Part shown: positions 1 through 10,368 of the stretch, piece after piece | Position numbering within the stretch: position 1 is the stretch's first letter | How the letters are laid out: every line of letters starts with the position of its first letter | Source of the DNA: Dunaliella salina | Lineage: Eukaryota > Chlorophyta > Chlorophyceae > Chlamydomonadales > Dunaliellaceae | NCBI GenBank assembly: GCA_002284615.2 | Contig: MU069484.1 | Location: 696,922-717,421, forward strand | Length of the DNA: 20,500 nucleotides | Direction: 5' to 3' | Position numbers and translations under genes: made by a program | The notes under the pieces: model-generated | Told to the model about the DNA's origin: nothing | What the model saw: the letters and a program-made list of their open reading frames with translations, nothing else | Databases searched by the model: none

Positions 1-57
<57 letters not shown>

Positions 58-68
58 GTGTGTGTGTG
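1..68. repeat. (TG)n microsatellite at the left edge
   Basis: A dinucleotide TG tract with a single TG-to-CG interruption near position 53. It starts at the first base, so its true length is unknown. Confidence 0.97.
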
Positions 69-373
69 GTCAAGCACATTTGTTTGCATGCGAAGTCAGG
101 TCATTCCCAGGGTGTGCAAGGGGCATGGGCTAGCAGTCAGTCGTTTTGACGGGAGGCCTCATTTTACCTGGGAACATCCTAAACTCAAAAGGGCATCCCA
201 GGCACGTTTTGCTCCAAAAAGTAAGGAACTATCTCCATGCACAGCATGTACATCATGTGCGTCATTCAAAACTTGTGATGCTTGACTTCCCTTCGAGCCG
301 TGCCATGCATATGGAAAATTCTCGTGACAATCGCGCGATTTCCGTTTTGGCTGGGTATGATAAGCTTGCATAC

Positions 374-437
374 CTGTATAGTTCCTGATGTAAAAGCATG
401 GCACAGGCTTGCCCGCATCATTTGCCATGTGCAGCCC
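374..437 (-). CDS. Possible second exon of the unidentified minus-strand gene
   Basis: A 64-base stretch preceded by a good acceptor (ATCAACACAG) and followed by a donor (CAG|GTATGC). Read in phase 0, the phase in which the exon at 745-912 ends, it is open and encodes about 21 residues including MANDAGKPVPCFYIRNY, then ends in phase 1. The support is splice-signal quality plus phase agreement only. I do not recognise the protein, and a chance open stretch of this length is possible. Confidence 0.3.
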
Positions 438-744
438 CTGTGTTGATGTTGCTTGATTGCGCACGCAGTCACACAGGTCAAGGTCGCACACCCAGGACCT
501 TATTATGCACCATTCATCTACCGTGCGCCTTGTACATGTTGTGCACACGTCCTCAAGAACCACATATATTTTGTGCATATGTCCCCCGGAAAGCACATCC
601 GAAAGCATGCAGGCAAATCTTGCCCCTCAGTGGCGGAGCACCAGGAGGCTGATGATTGAGTGCAAATAGAGCAAGCACAAGGAAATTACCAGGCATGTTT
701 GCATGTACCTGGTACACAGCATCATGTATCCACCCATCACTCAC

Positions 745-912
745 ATGGCTGGGATATGGCCTTTGCGAGCAGGCCTGGCTCAGCAATTCCACCAGCGCCT
801 CCTGTTCACTTGACAGGGAAGCCGTTTTTTCCCAGGCACTGGCCACATTGTAGCTCTTGGTTGCTGCTCCAGACAGGACCTTGGGCTTGGCTGGTGGGGT
901 TGAGATAGACAT
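745..912 (-). CDS. First exon of an unidentified gene running off the left edge
   Basis: On the minus strand an ATG at 912-910 opens 56 codons that end at a perfect donor, CAT|GTGAGT, in phase 0. The peptide begins MSISTPPAKPKVLSGAATKS and continues through YNVASAWEKTASLSSEQEAL to VELLSQACSQRPYPSH. It has a basic, Pro-rich start followed by a predicted amphipathic helix. The composition looks protein-like, not random, and the donor matches the plant and algal consensus. There is no signal peptide or membrane segment. The upstream bases (GATATAA directly before ATG) are AT-rich. I do not recognise the family. Later exons would lie at lower coordinates, possibly one at 374-437, and mostly outside the window. 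Confidence 0.5.
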
Positions 913-2200
913 TTATATCGCTTGACGCCTACATCGCTGGCGTCAATTACTAGCAGTACATTTTTCACACTTAAACGATCCTGTTGTTGTTTTACATACA
1001 GAAGGACATGGTCTACCCTTCCTATCTGACCGAACTGTTCGTTATTCCTTTGGAAATTGTCCAGAACAACGTTTTTCCTTTTCCCCGAAGTACAATCCTC
1101 ATGGAAAGAATTTGACGATTTACACTCCTCCTAAGGCTAATACCGGCGAGGGACCGATGGTAAACGACCTGGCTGGAGGTTACACTCCCTAATGTTATGG
1201 CAGTGTAACCTTAGAATACCAATGTTTGTTTCTGCATGCATGAAATGCTGTGACCGAGCATTTGTTGTGACCGGGCATAGAACTGCTCATCTGATAGAAT
1301 CAGCCTTTTTAACCGCAATTGAAATGCAATGAATCTCCGGCTAGTTCATGCCTCATTTTCCTCCAGAACCAAGGGAATGAGGCTAATGTGACTGAGACTA
1401 CTGTGAACAATATGACTGTCATGAGACTGATGGCGTACTCAATCGTACCATAAGCGTGGGATTTCTACTTGAATTGATTTGTTGTTTGGCCTAAAAACGA
1501 AATCTTTCCCCAAATAAGTGATTCTTGGCCAACTAGGACAAAGTGTGTTGAAGCGAACACGTAGTGCAAATGAAGCAATTTGTCTGATAGTGGTAGGCTT
1601 TTGGGAAGATTGCAAAACAGCAGCAGCAGATGGGCAGCAAGAGATGGTCAATTCTTGACAGACCTTTGGCCCAGCCCGTGAGAGCCATACAAGCAGTGGA
1701 AAAGAGCAAGCCCATGCCGTCAAGCCCATGCCAGTGATAAGGATTCACGCCTGATTGGACGGGATCCACACACAGCTACACCATGGTTGACCGACCTAGA
1801 ATTGACCATCCCGAACCCTTGCCAGGCCTGGTGCTCTATCAAGGCCACAACAGCAGGCTACCTGTAAGGGAGCTGGCGTTCCAGCGGCTTTCCAGCAACC
1901 TTCCTGTGGCCTTTGAACTTCTGGGGTGAAATGCGTTCTGAACCACTCAAAATGATGCTGCTGAAAAACAAAGTGGTACGAAGCGCTTCAAAGTGTAAAA
2001 AAAATATTACCCCAGTACGAAGTAATCCCACACCTACAGTAGCTTCATCTCTAACCTGATGGGATTGAAAAAGAGGTTGCGAAGCATAAGGGCCATCTGA
2101 CAGGAGTTCAGCAGAGCATGGGGAGCATTCAGCAAATTGGCTAAATATCATCATTGGATGGCGTATTTTCTTAAGACCAGTTTCTGCTAATGGCAAACCC
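913..2200. other. Intergenic stretch without a recognisable gene
   Basis: Upstream of the exon at 745-912. I see no splice-framed coding signal here. A short direct repeat, TGTGACCG followed by a GCAT-containing tail, occurs twice at about 1250-1280. Probably promoter and spacer DNA for the minus-strand gene. Confidence 0.4.
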
Positions 2201-2223
2201 TTCTTAGGTACCTCTTTCTTGTC

Positions 2224-2682
2224 ATGAGTAGGCATGTTCAGAGGAACATTGCATGTTTTCGGCTGCGTGTGCACTCTCTGGAAGTAAAGGTTTATCGTAG
2301 GAATGCACACACACCCCAGTGTGATTTGTGCAGCTCAGAGGGCTTTCAAGATGAAAGACACACTATTTTTCTGTGCTCTTGCAACTTCATGTGCGGCCTC
2401 AGAATAGAGTTTGAACATCTTGTTTCTGGATTTCCTGGATCCTGGGTTTCTTCCAGTCAATCAGGCTCTTTCTGTTTTACTGAAGGTCCTACTGAGGATG
2501 TCTCTCATTGCCTTCAAAACCAAGACGATGATACCAATCATTCTATTTTGGAACCCATAGAGTTTCCATTCCTTGGTGTATTACCAAGCAGCCAACCTAT
2601 CTGGCTGAAGGTCATATTCCCTATAGTTACATCCCTGTATTCGCCTACGAGGGCAGCTGAGCGGAAACACTGGGGCCTGTAA
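2224..2682 (+). pseudogene. Degraded retroelement fragment with a reverse-transcriptase-type zinc knuckle (copy 1)
   Basis: An open frame of about 150 codons. It contains CDLCSSEGFQDERHTIFLCS followed by a Leu-Arg-rich stretch (CGLRIEFEHLVSGFPG). The pattern C-x2-C, then acidic-E-x-H-x-I/L-F-x-C, is the layout of the zinc-binding domain found after the reverse transcriptase in many non-LTR retrotransposons (zf-RVT). No reverse transcriptase, endonuclease or poly(A) tail is visible nearby, so this is a 3' remnant. Its 3' part shares a short segment (around 2592-2635, containing TGGCTGAAGGTC) with 2831 and 3510, showing repeated related insertions. The assignment rests on the Cys/His spacing only. 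Confidence 0.5.
2651..2667 (+). repeat. 17-bp inverted repeat, left partner of 3769-3785
   Basis: GGGCAGCTGAGCGGAAA here is the exact reverse complement of 3769-3785. The pair bounds about 1.1 kb holding the second zinc-knuckle remnant. Confidence 0.8.
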
Positions 2683-2975
2683 CCAGACCTGGCCAAAGAA
2701 AGAAGGGCTCAACTCACAAAACTTGGCCTGGAAAAATGATAACAAGTCATGTCTGTTGTGTTCTGGTGATTAGCGAAAATATTCCTTTCATACTTCCTGA
2801 CCTGATGGATCTATTTCACCGCAATACTTAGCTGCCAAACTATCTGGCTGGTCTATTCCCTTGCTATTCCAAGCACACTTTATGGTGGTTTATGAAGCCT
2901 GACTTCCTGTCCTTTCCTGCTTTTCACATGGCCCAATTCGTTACAGGCCTCCATGTTTCAGCTTAACTGCCCTTC

Positions 2976-3020
2976 TAGGCGGATAAGCAAACCCTGTAAA
3001 CTCCGTAGGCGGATAAGCAA
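2976..3020 (+). repeat. 30-bp spaced direct repeat
   Basis: TAGGCGGATAAGCAA occurs at 2976-2990 and again at 3006-3020, a period of 30. A looser third copy (GGGCGGATAAAGC) is at 3805-3817. They lie between the two zinc-knuckle remnants and may be debris of the retroelement 3' region. Confidence 0.7.
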
Positions 3021-3079
3021 CCTTATTTTACCTAAGCAGATATGCGGAACGTGGGAAGGTCCCCGTTTAAGCTCATACT

Positions 3080-3490
3080 TTGAAACTTGAATCAGCTACA
3101 TGGCACAGTGGAGCTCTGGTTTGTGACAAGTGTCCTTGCAATCAGACACTAAATGAAGCACATATCCTGTTCAACTGCACCAATGAACAAATTTGCTCTT
3201 TGCACTGCATGCACAACTTGCTTTTTGGGTCTTTCTTCCAGGATTTTTGTCAAGTTTGGCTCAATTTTCAATGCTGGTAGAGTGTGTGTCTCCAGCAACC
3301 GATCAGCCAGATTCTCGGGCTGTAGGCCATTCTTGTGAACCCTTCCAGGATTCCTCTGAGACACACCCTTCTCTCCTGCATCGAGTTGGTGCGCACGTTT
3401 TTTTTCCAATCCTTTTTGAGCAAAACACTAAGCCATTTTCCCTTGTGCCTAAGCTCATGGATTTATCTTCGGCTGGCTGAGACCAACCCA
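3080..3490 (+). pseudogene. Degraded retroelement fragment with a reverse-transcriptase-type zinc knuckle (copy 2)
   Basis: The frame starting at 3080 contains CDKCPCNQTLNEAHILFNCT followed by a hydrophobic/aromatic stretch. The C-x2-C ... N-E-A-H-I-L-F-x-C spacing is the same as in the copy at 2224-2682. After a stop near 3280 the expected continuation (with DQPDSRAVG) appears in another frame, so the fragment is frameshifted. It is a second, independently decayed copy of a related element tail in the same orientation. I cannot name the clade. Confidence 0.5.
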
Positions 3491-3768
3491 AAGACCAACC
3501 ACAAGTCGATCAGCCAAGCAATCTAGCTGAAGGTCCCCCACCACGTTGTAACCATTACCTTGGCCCATTCAATTCGAACTTCGTTGTCTACAAGCATCAC
3601 TAGCATCACTTCTGAGACCTCAGGCCCTACCACCTCAGGCCCTTTGCTCTCCTTCCCTTCCACTCCTGCATTCCCTTTTTGGGGGGCTGCCACCAACTGA
3701 GAGCAGCTAGAAGGGCTAGACGGACTCAGCTTTCTGTTTTCAGACTGGTCTGTTTACACGACTTTGCA

Positions 3769-3785
3769 TTTCCGCTCAGCTGCCC
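3769..3785 (-). repeat. 17-bp inverted repeat, right partner of 2651-2667
   Basis: TTTCCGCTCAGCTGCCC is the exact reverse complement of 2651-2667. Whether the pair are element termini is not clear, because no target-site duplication is evident. Confidence 0.8.
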
Positions 3786-3799
3786 TATTATTATTCAGC

Positions 3800-4249
3800 C
3801 TGATGGGCGGATAAAGCGATGTAACCCTTACCTAACCCAGAAAAACTCAGGCTGAGTAATCAAACCCAAAGGACCGAAGTTCACATGGGTCCAAGCATTT
3901 AGCAGGAGACAAAAATTGGCATGTGCCCTAGAGGTCCATGTGATGGGCAACCATTTGAAAAACTGCAATTCTAAAGAAAAACATAACCTTGTCTGATCAC
4001 ATTCTGTGATTTACCCTGCCACACAGTTTGTGATGCTCTCTGAGCAAGTAAATACCTCCCATTTGTGCAGACAACACAGCTGCAAGCTGTACAGGTCAAC
4101 ACGCGTTGGTGCTCCTTTTATTCCTCCTGAATTGTCTGCTCATGAAGTGCTTAGTGAAAACAAGCACAGAGGTTTGAGGAGCGCCTCCCCCTTCACTTGA
4201 CCTTGTTCAGAGGAAGCCAACTCATGAACAAGCCAGGGGATCAGCATGC
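3800..4249. other. 3' flank of the carbonic anhydrase gene
   Basis: No coding region seen. On the minus strand this is the 3' untranslated and downstream region of the carbonic anhydrase gene. Confidence 0.4.
4117..4122 (-). promoter_or_regulatory. Candidate polyadenylation signal AATAAA
   Basis: AATAAA on the minus strand, about 130 bases after the stop codon of the carbonic anhydrase gene. Many chlorophytes use TGTAA instead, so the role is uncertain. Confidence 0.3.
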
Positions 4250-4447
4250 TTACAATGCCAAAACCACGCTCATGATCAGAGCAAGAACCAGGCCCAACCC
4301 CACCCTGATGCTAGCTCCATTGCCCCTGTCAGGCGTGGTGTCCTCAGCACTCTTGAAGGTTGCACTTGAAAGGCCATTCGAGCTACTTCCTGACAGGGTG
4401 CTGCCGTCATATGACTCCACGGAGTTCACAGGATTTGCGGTGGTGCT
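4250..4447 (-). CDS. Carbonic anhydrase exon 7 (Ser/Thr stalk and GPI signal)
   Basis: Follows acceptor TTTGATCAG, phase 0, 65 codons plus TAA at 4252-4250. It begins [20 protein letters not shown], is rich in Ser and Thr, then has small residues (RGNGAS) followed by [17 protein letters not shown] and the stop with no charged tail. Small-residue site, short spacer and terminal hydrophobic segment are the standard GPI-attachment layout. The link to exon 6 is inferred from position, phase and logic of the protein. Confidence 0.7.
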   Translation of the reverse strand, partial: STTANPVNSVESYDGSTLSGSSSNGLSSATFKSAEDTTPDRGNGASIRVGLGLVLALIMSVVLAL

Positions 4448-7400
4448 CTGATCAAATGTGTATCTGCATTCAACGCACAGGCAGCAAGCAAGGATTGGGT
4501 GGGTACATGAGTTAACGCAACAAGCTGTGTTTTGCTCTCACTTCCTCAACGACATCTGCAGAGAAGGAATCTGGAGGAAGCGCCGAGCACAGCCGTACAG
4601 GAAAAACCAAAGCTAATTCTGTCAAGGGCTCATGAAAGAACAAAGAGTGCAATCAAGCAGAAAATGCATGCGCACGAATCTAAGTTCCCAGGTGACCCAG
4701 AAACTTTCAGGGACCTTGTGCGCTTGGTATGCATTGGCACGTGAGGTCTTATGCATTCAGTTTCTTTTGTCCATGTGCTTCTGCTGGTGGGCAGTGGAAC
4801 AAAGCACAACAAGCTCCAAGCAAGTGGGCCCTTGGGCACTCATTTCTGCAGGCAGAGACTCCGTTGGGAGGGACTCTTGATCCTGGCAAAGCCAAGCAGC
4901 AGCCCACAAGCGTGCTTCAATGCTCAATGAGACAACACGCACAAGTCAAGCGGCAGCCCACAAGCATGCTTCAATGCGCAAGCAAGACCCTGCCAGAGGC
5001 GGTGCTCTCCCTCCACAATTATCTTGCTCCAGCAGGAGCAGACCCTAAAGGCCAAAGGGACACCCACGTGATTGTCAAGTCAGCAATGTTGGCCTGCAGA
5101 AGGCTGCGGCGCCTCTGCTGAACAACGATGTCTGTGATTTCTGCAGTGAGGGCGCTGGTGGCCTCTCTGGCCCTCCTCTGTACACCCTCGATGAACCTCC
5201 TCTCAGGTCCGGTGAAAGCATCACAATTGTCTGGGTTGCAGCCGATGCGTGTGCCTGCTGCGAACTGCGTGCAGGCAGGAAGAAGATGCAGAGGGCACAG
5301 CTCACTTGAGTGTGTATGTGCATGCATGCAAACAAAAATGCATGCAAGTTTGCGTTTGCACGGGTGCACGCATGTGTGCGTGCATGCGTGTGTGTGTGTG
5401 TGTGTGCGCATGTCAACAATCATCAATTCACAATCATACCACACATGCAATTCATACTTAGCTTGAATCAGGGTCACGCTGCGAGGTGAAATATGAATGA
5501 ACTCCATGCCTGCTATGCAAATCCATCAAGGCTTGGCCTGCATGATGCCGAAAGCCTGCATCATCTTTTCTCATGTCCACCATGAAATGGATGGTGGCAT
5601 GGCAAAAAATGTTGCCAATGTTGGGCTTCTAATCATGACTCAGGGACAGTCTTCCTTTCTGAGTCTCGCTACTGCAGGAGCAAAAAAGGAGTGGCAAAAT
5701 CCACTACTCATTGCTCTGCACACTGTGCACGGATTCATCACAAGATTCAGCCCTACCTTATCGAATGCGCTGTCGGCAACTGTGCCAGTCTCGAACTCAA
5801 TTCCATAGACGGCTTCAATTGTTGCCTTGGGGCTCTGGTACTCGTACACATTCCTGCCGTTCCTTGGCTCGATGATCCTGTTGTTTGTCGTGTATGCATC
5901 CGCATGCGCCCCAAGAGTAACATCATTGAAGACCTGCTCAAACACAAAGGAGTGCAAGGGAGCAGAATTGGGTATCACATCTGATGCTTTTGCATACTTT
6001 GCATGCCCAAGCGAAGACAAAGAGGGGAAGGATTGCAACTGGGATGCGCCTCGGTGTGCACCATCAATCCTTCACTCTCAATCCAGATTCGAACACCACC
6101 CTGCACTGATCTTTGAGCCAACCCTGTTTCTCACGAATCAGCTTCTTTCACCTACACCTGCTGTTCCTGAGTTGCAATGGAGGTCTAGGCACCATGGCCA
6201 TTCTTTTTTGGCAGAGCCCCATTCATGAAGCGTGAGCCCCTAGGTTTGACTGTTCCTGGTAGACTTCACACCTGCCGCCCTGGCTCGCCCAGAAAACCCC
6301 CCGCCCTGATACCCGGCATGTAGACCAAGCAAACTTACCCAAGTATCCCTGCCAAGCCAGGGGCACACATAGGGTCCTTTGCAGAGAGTTCTGGAACACC
6401 TATCTGGTAGCTGTGCAGAAGGTCGCCAGCATGGCCTGTCCAGTGCACTTCCCGCCCTGACATATGACGCGCAGGCCAAGCAAACTTGACCAAGCAAGCA
6501 TGTGCTGTCCGGAGGGCACATGGGCCCGTGTGCAAAGTGCTCTGGAAACGGATTCACAAACAACCTGAGCAGAATATGGCCAGCATAGCCCATGCAGCGC
6601 ATCCCGCCGCCCACAGACTCGACGAGCAGGCCAAGCAAACTTGTTGTTCAAAACATATGGGGGTGTTCGGCCGGGCGGTGAAGCGGGTGATGCCATCGAA
6701 AATTCCACCAGAATTAGGGTAGGTACGGGGAAGCTGAACTCAATTTTCAAGGTTCTCACTGCTCACGTCCAAACGACGTAATGTTAATATTTGTTTGGAC
6801 GCGGAGCAAGTGTCGCCGGCTTCCTAGCATTGATTGACCAATGTGTCGCGACTTCAAGGGTGCACAGAAGTTTGCTCATGCGATGTGGAGCAGGACCTGT
6901 AACCCTGCCTTATTGTGTGGACAAAAGGGTTTATGGAGCACAGCCTGCTACTGACAGTGTAAGGGGTGCAAGTGAGCAAGGCTGGCAAGAACAGCAAGCA
7001 TGTACAATCAAGTTTGTACGCTTGCATGCATGAACGTGGCATGCATTACTGCAGGAACTTATGATGAGGAACCTTCTGTTCCAGGTCCTGGAGAAGGTGG
7101 GCGAGAGGGGGTCAGCTCGCGGGGGGGCTCGCCCTCAGCATTTGCAGCGCACAGAATAGAATGCATGCAGCAATCATGATACAGGGTGTATACAGCAATC
7201 TTTGCGCATAATGCTCGGAAACAGCATGCGTGCAACAATGCATGCAGTAATCCATGTAGCAATGCACACAGCCATACATGCAGTAATTGCGTTAAGCATG
7301 CTGCAAACATGATGCAGATTTCTGCCATTCCGCAAACGTGATGCAGGATTCTGCGAAATTCTGCATGTATGCAACAATCTTCCTGCCCTATGCACAAATA

Positions 7401-10293
7401 CAGCATGCAGCAATGCGCACAGCCATGCATCCATTAATCCATGCAGCAATGCACACATGCATGCGGTAATGCATGGTGTACCCATTGATACATACATAAT
7501 TGCATGCAGTAGTGCGCGCAGCGACATGCAAAGCCATGCATGTAGTAATGCATGCTTCAGTGCACAAAGCAATGCTCGTTGGCCGTTACACTTGCACATG
7601 CATCATGGCATACTCAAGTGCTGTCAAAGGTGCTGTGCCTCTCGCAAGTCAAGGGAGTTGAGACTGAAACCATCAGTGAGAGACTGGCTTCGCTAATTTT
7701 TCAGCATCGCTCTCGCAATGCTTTCCCCACTTGTCAAAATTTCTTTTCAAGCAAACACACACACATAAACTTGCAAGATGGGTGCGCACATGGTACAACA
7801 GGACAGCTTTCCAGCTGCATGCAAAGTGAACAGATTGTGGAAAACAAGCTCAGAACTCACAGCAAGCACTCCCCTTGACAGGTTGAACTCTGAACACCAG
7901 AGGCAGAGAGGGAAAGAAAATCCAACCACCCGCTCCTGACCGTAAACAAACACAGATGTTACTGTATGTAAACTTCTCACTGCTGCTCTTCGACTTCCCA
8001 AACGGCCACCAGCAGGTTCACCTGTGCAAGCTACACATGATTCTGTTTTTACTACATGCCCAACTTTTCGCGAGCTTTCTCAAAGGTTACACATTACCTT
8101 AAGCTGCTCAATGGAAACAGTCCGGGGGGTGGCGAACACGTGCCACTTCACGATCTCACTGCAGGGGGGGGTAGTCAGGCTCCCATCATACCCGTAGTAG
8201 TCCAAAGAGTCGGGCAGCAGGTCCTCCAGGACATTGACAGTTACATCAACAGGGACATCCTTATCGCCAAAGGAGTTTTGACCTGTGCGAATGGAAGGGT
8301 ACTTAAAGGTGATGGACAGCAGAGATCTACTACTCGCAGTCTCAAATCCCTTCACAACAGATCCAACAAGCAGCAACCCAAGCATGCGGAACAGCAAGAG
8401 TCAAAACAGCAGATAAGAGGAAGAAGGTCAGACTGGGAAGGCAGGTCAGGGAGATGAGTCAATGCGACGTTCATCATAAGCACCCGTGGGCATCTCTGCA
8501 GGTGCTGTGTTCGTGCATCCAGACAAATGTCAGGGTTTGCAGAGATGCCTTCATTGCCAGTGTGTTTAAGCAAAAAGAAAGTAGACTTGGGCGCCTTAAA
8601 ATTTGCATGGACTGCACAGCCATACAGATTCAAACAGGAGGCTACAAGCAACCCACCTTGGTTCACTCTGCCCCGAGCTGCATCTTGCAGCCTTGTCAAG
8701 AAGGGGTCCGCCTCCCCGTATCTGTAGAAAATGCCCAGCACAGCCAGCTGGTTGTCATCCTGGTTGGATTGCATCACCATATGAGACTCCAGGGGATACG
8801 CCATCCCGTCCACTGTGTGCTCGCTGGAAAAGTGGTGGAAGTGCACTTGAAGAGGTTTGAACGTCTGCTCCGTGCCATCGATGGTGATCGTGGGCAGGGA
8901 GATGCCCTCAGGGAGAAGGAAGGAGAACTTCATGTCTTGCTCCAGGTTCACCTTCACGTCAGTGAGCTCTGCTGAGGGCAGGTCGTTGAAGCTGACGCCC
9001 GACACACCACTCCTCTCAGAGGGATCCAACGCCTCGGCCGTCAGGATGTCAATGGGGCTCTGCGCATTTCCGTCACACGACCCAAGGCCCCCCCAATCCG
9101 CTCCATGGCGGATGTAGTTGTAGTCATGGGGCTGGGCCTGCGTACGCACAGCAGAAGTGAGGAACTGTGATGGGGATGCGCCAACGAGGGCACAGCAAAA
9201 GTAAGGAACTGCGATGGGCTAGGCCTGCGCTCGCACAGCGTGGGAAAGTGTGATGGGGTTGGGTTTGCAAGTGCACAGCACAAGCGATGAAGTGCGGTGT
9301 GTACTCTAACAGAGTTTAGGTTGGTGACTTCATGAAAAATGCAGCTTGATATTCAGTAGCGCATGCTGTGAAGATGGCTGGAAAAGCAGGTAAAGCCATG
9401 CACTGAACTGATTTCCATACTTGCAAGCCTCGCCTGCTAAAACGGAGACACTTACTGAGCCGATTACTGTAGTTTCCAAATGGGCAACCGAAAGGATGCA
9501 ACACCGTGACAGCAGGTGTTTTACAGAATAAAAAGTGCTTGTGGAGCTGCTTGCCATGCCTTTACTGAGGAAAAGGATGCACCTCACTCAATGCAGGATG
9601 AACAGCTGAGTGGCTGGTATGGGCTTCCTACCCATGAGCTATCCCTGTGGCTTCCAGGCCACAACCTGGCTATGCGCCTGAATCAGGTGCTGACATTGCT
9701 ACACATCAGTGACCCTTGAAGGATGCAAGATTACACATGTGAAAATGATCTAGTAGAATGCTCTGCAGCAGTCAAGGGGCTCGTGCTACACTCAAAGCAT
9801 CCAAAAAAGGAACCCCTTGTGTCAGCTCATAGCCAAGTTGCAACTTCTGCGAAAGAGCACCTTTTGGCTTCAGACAGCAGCTTGTCGTTGTAAGCCCAGA
9901 CCTGCTAAGACATAGGCTACAAAAGCAACTGTTTCTGGGACTTGCTGCTCAAGGCGCAGGAGGCATCCTCTGATCCACATCGTACAGGGCTGCTCACCTT
10001 CAACTGCCTGCCCACTGCGGTTGCACCGGAAGCGGCTACGTCCGCTGCATGCCCTGCGGGGAGTGGCATGCAAACAGGCAGTGAACTGGAGGCACACTTT
10101 GCAGGCCATCTGCCCCATGCCCAATTTGGCACACCCAGCACATGCAGTGTCAGTCCATCCCCCACCAAAAGCCAGGCAAGACATCCGCTTGCCTGCCAAA
10201 TAGCAATAGCAGAACCCAGATAAGTTGATGCAATGCCTACTTGCAGGACCATGTTACAGGTTTCTCTTCTTGCCCTTCTGGACCGGCCAGTGC

Positions 10294-10368
<75 letters not shown>

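Larger units (their letters stand above)
5934..8097 (-). other. Carbonic anhydrase intron 4, 2164 bases, repeat-filled
   Basis: Bounded by donor AAG|GTAATG and acceptor GAGCAG|GTC. It holds two repeat arrays (6240-6660 and 7150-7570) and is the segment whose diverged inverted counterpart lies at about 15.84-17.6 kb. No nested gene was found. Confidence 0.8.

Noticed and set aside
7150..7570. Regularly spaced ATGCATGC units as a CRISPR array
   Set aside because: Units are degenerate, have no distinct spacers, and lie in a eukaryotic intron.
8283..8656. Continuous reading of exon 3 into the following 100 codons
   Set aside because: Strong donor and acceptor with matching phase 1 remove this segment, and the residues do not align with the enzyme family.
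8454..8975. A 173-codon plus-strand open frame
   Set aside because: Antisense shadow of carbonic anhydrase exon 3 and intron 3.
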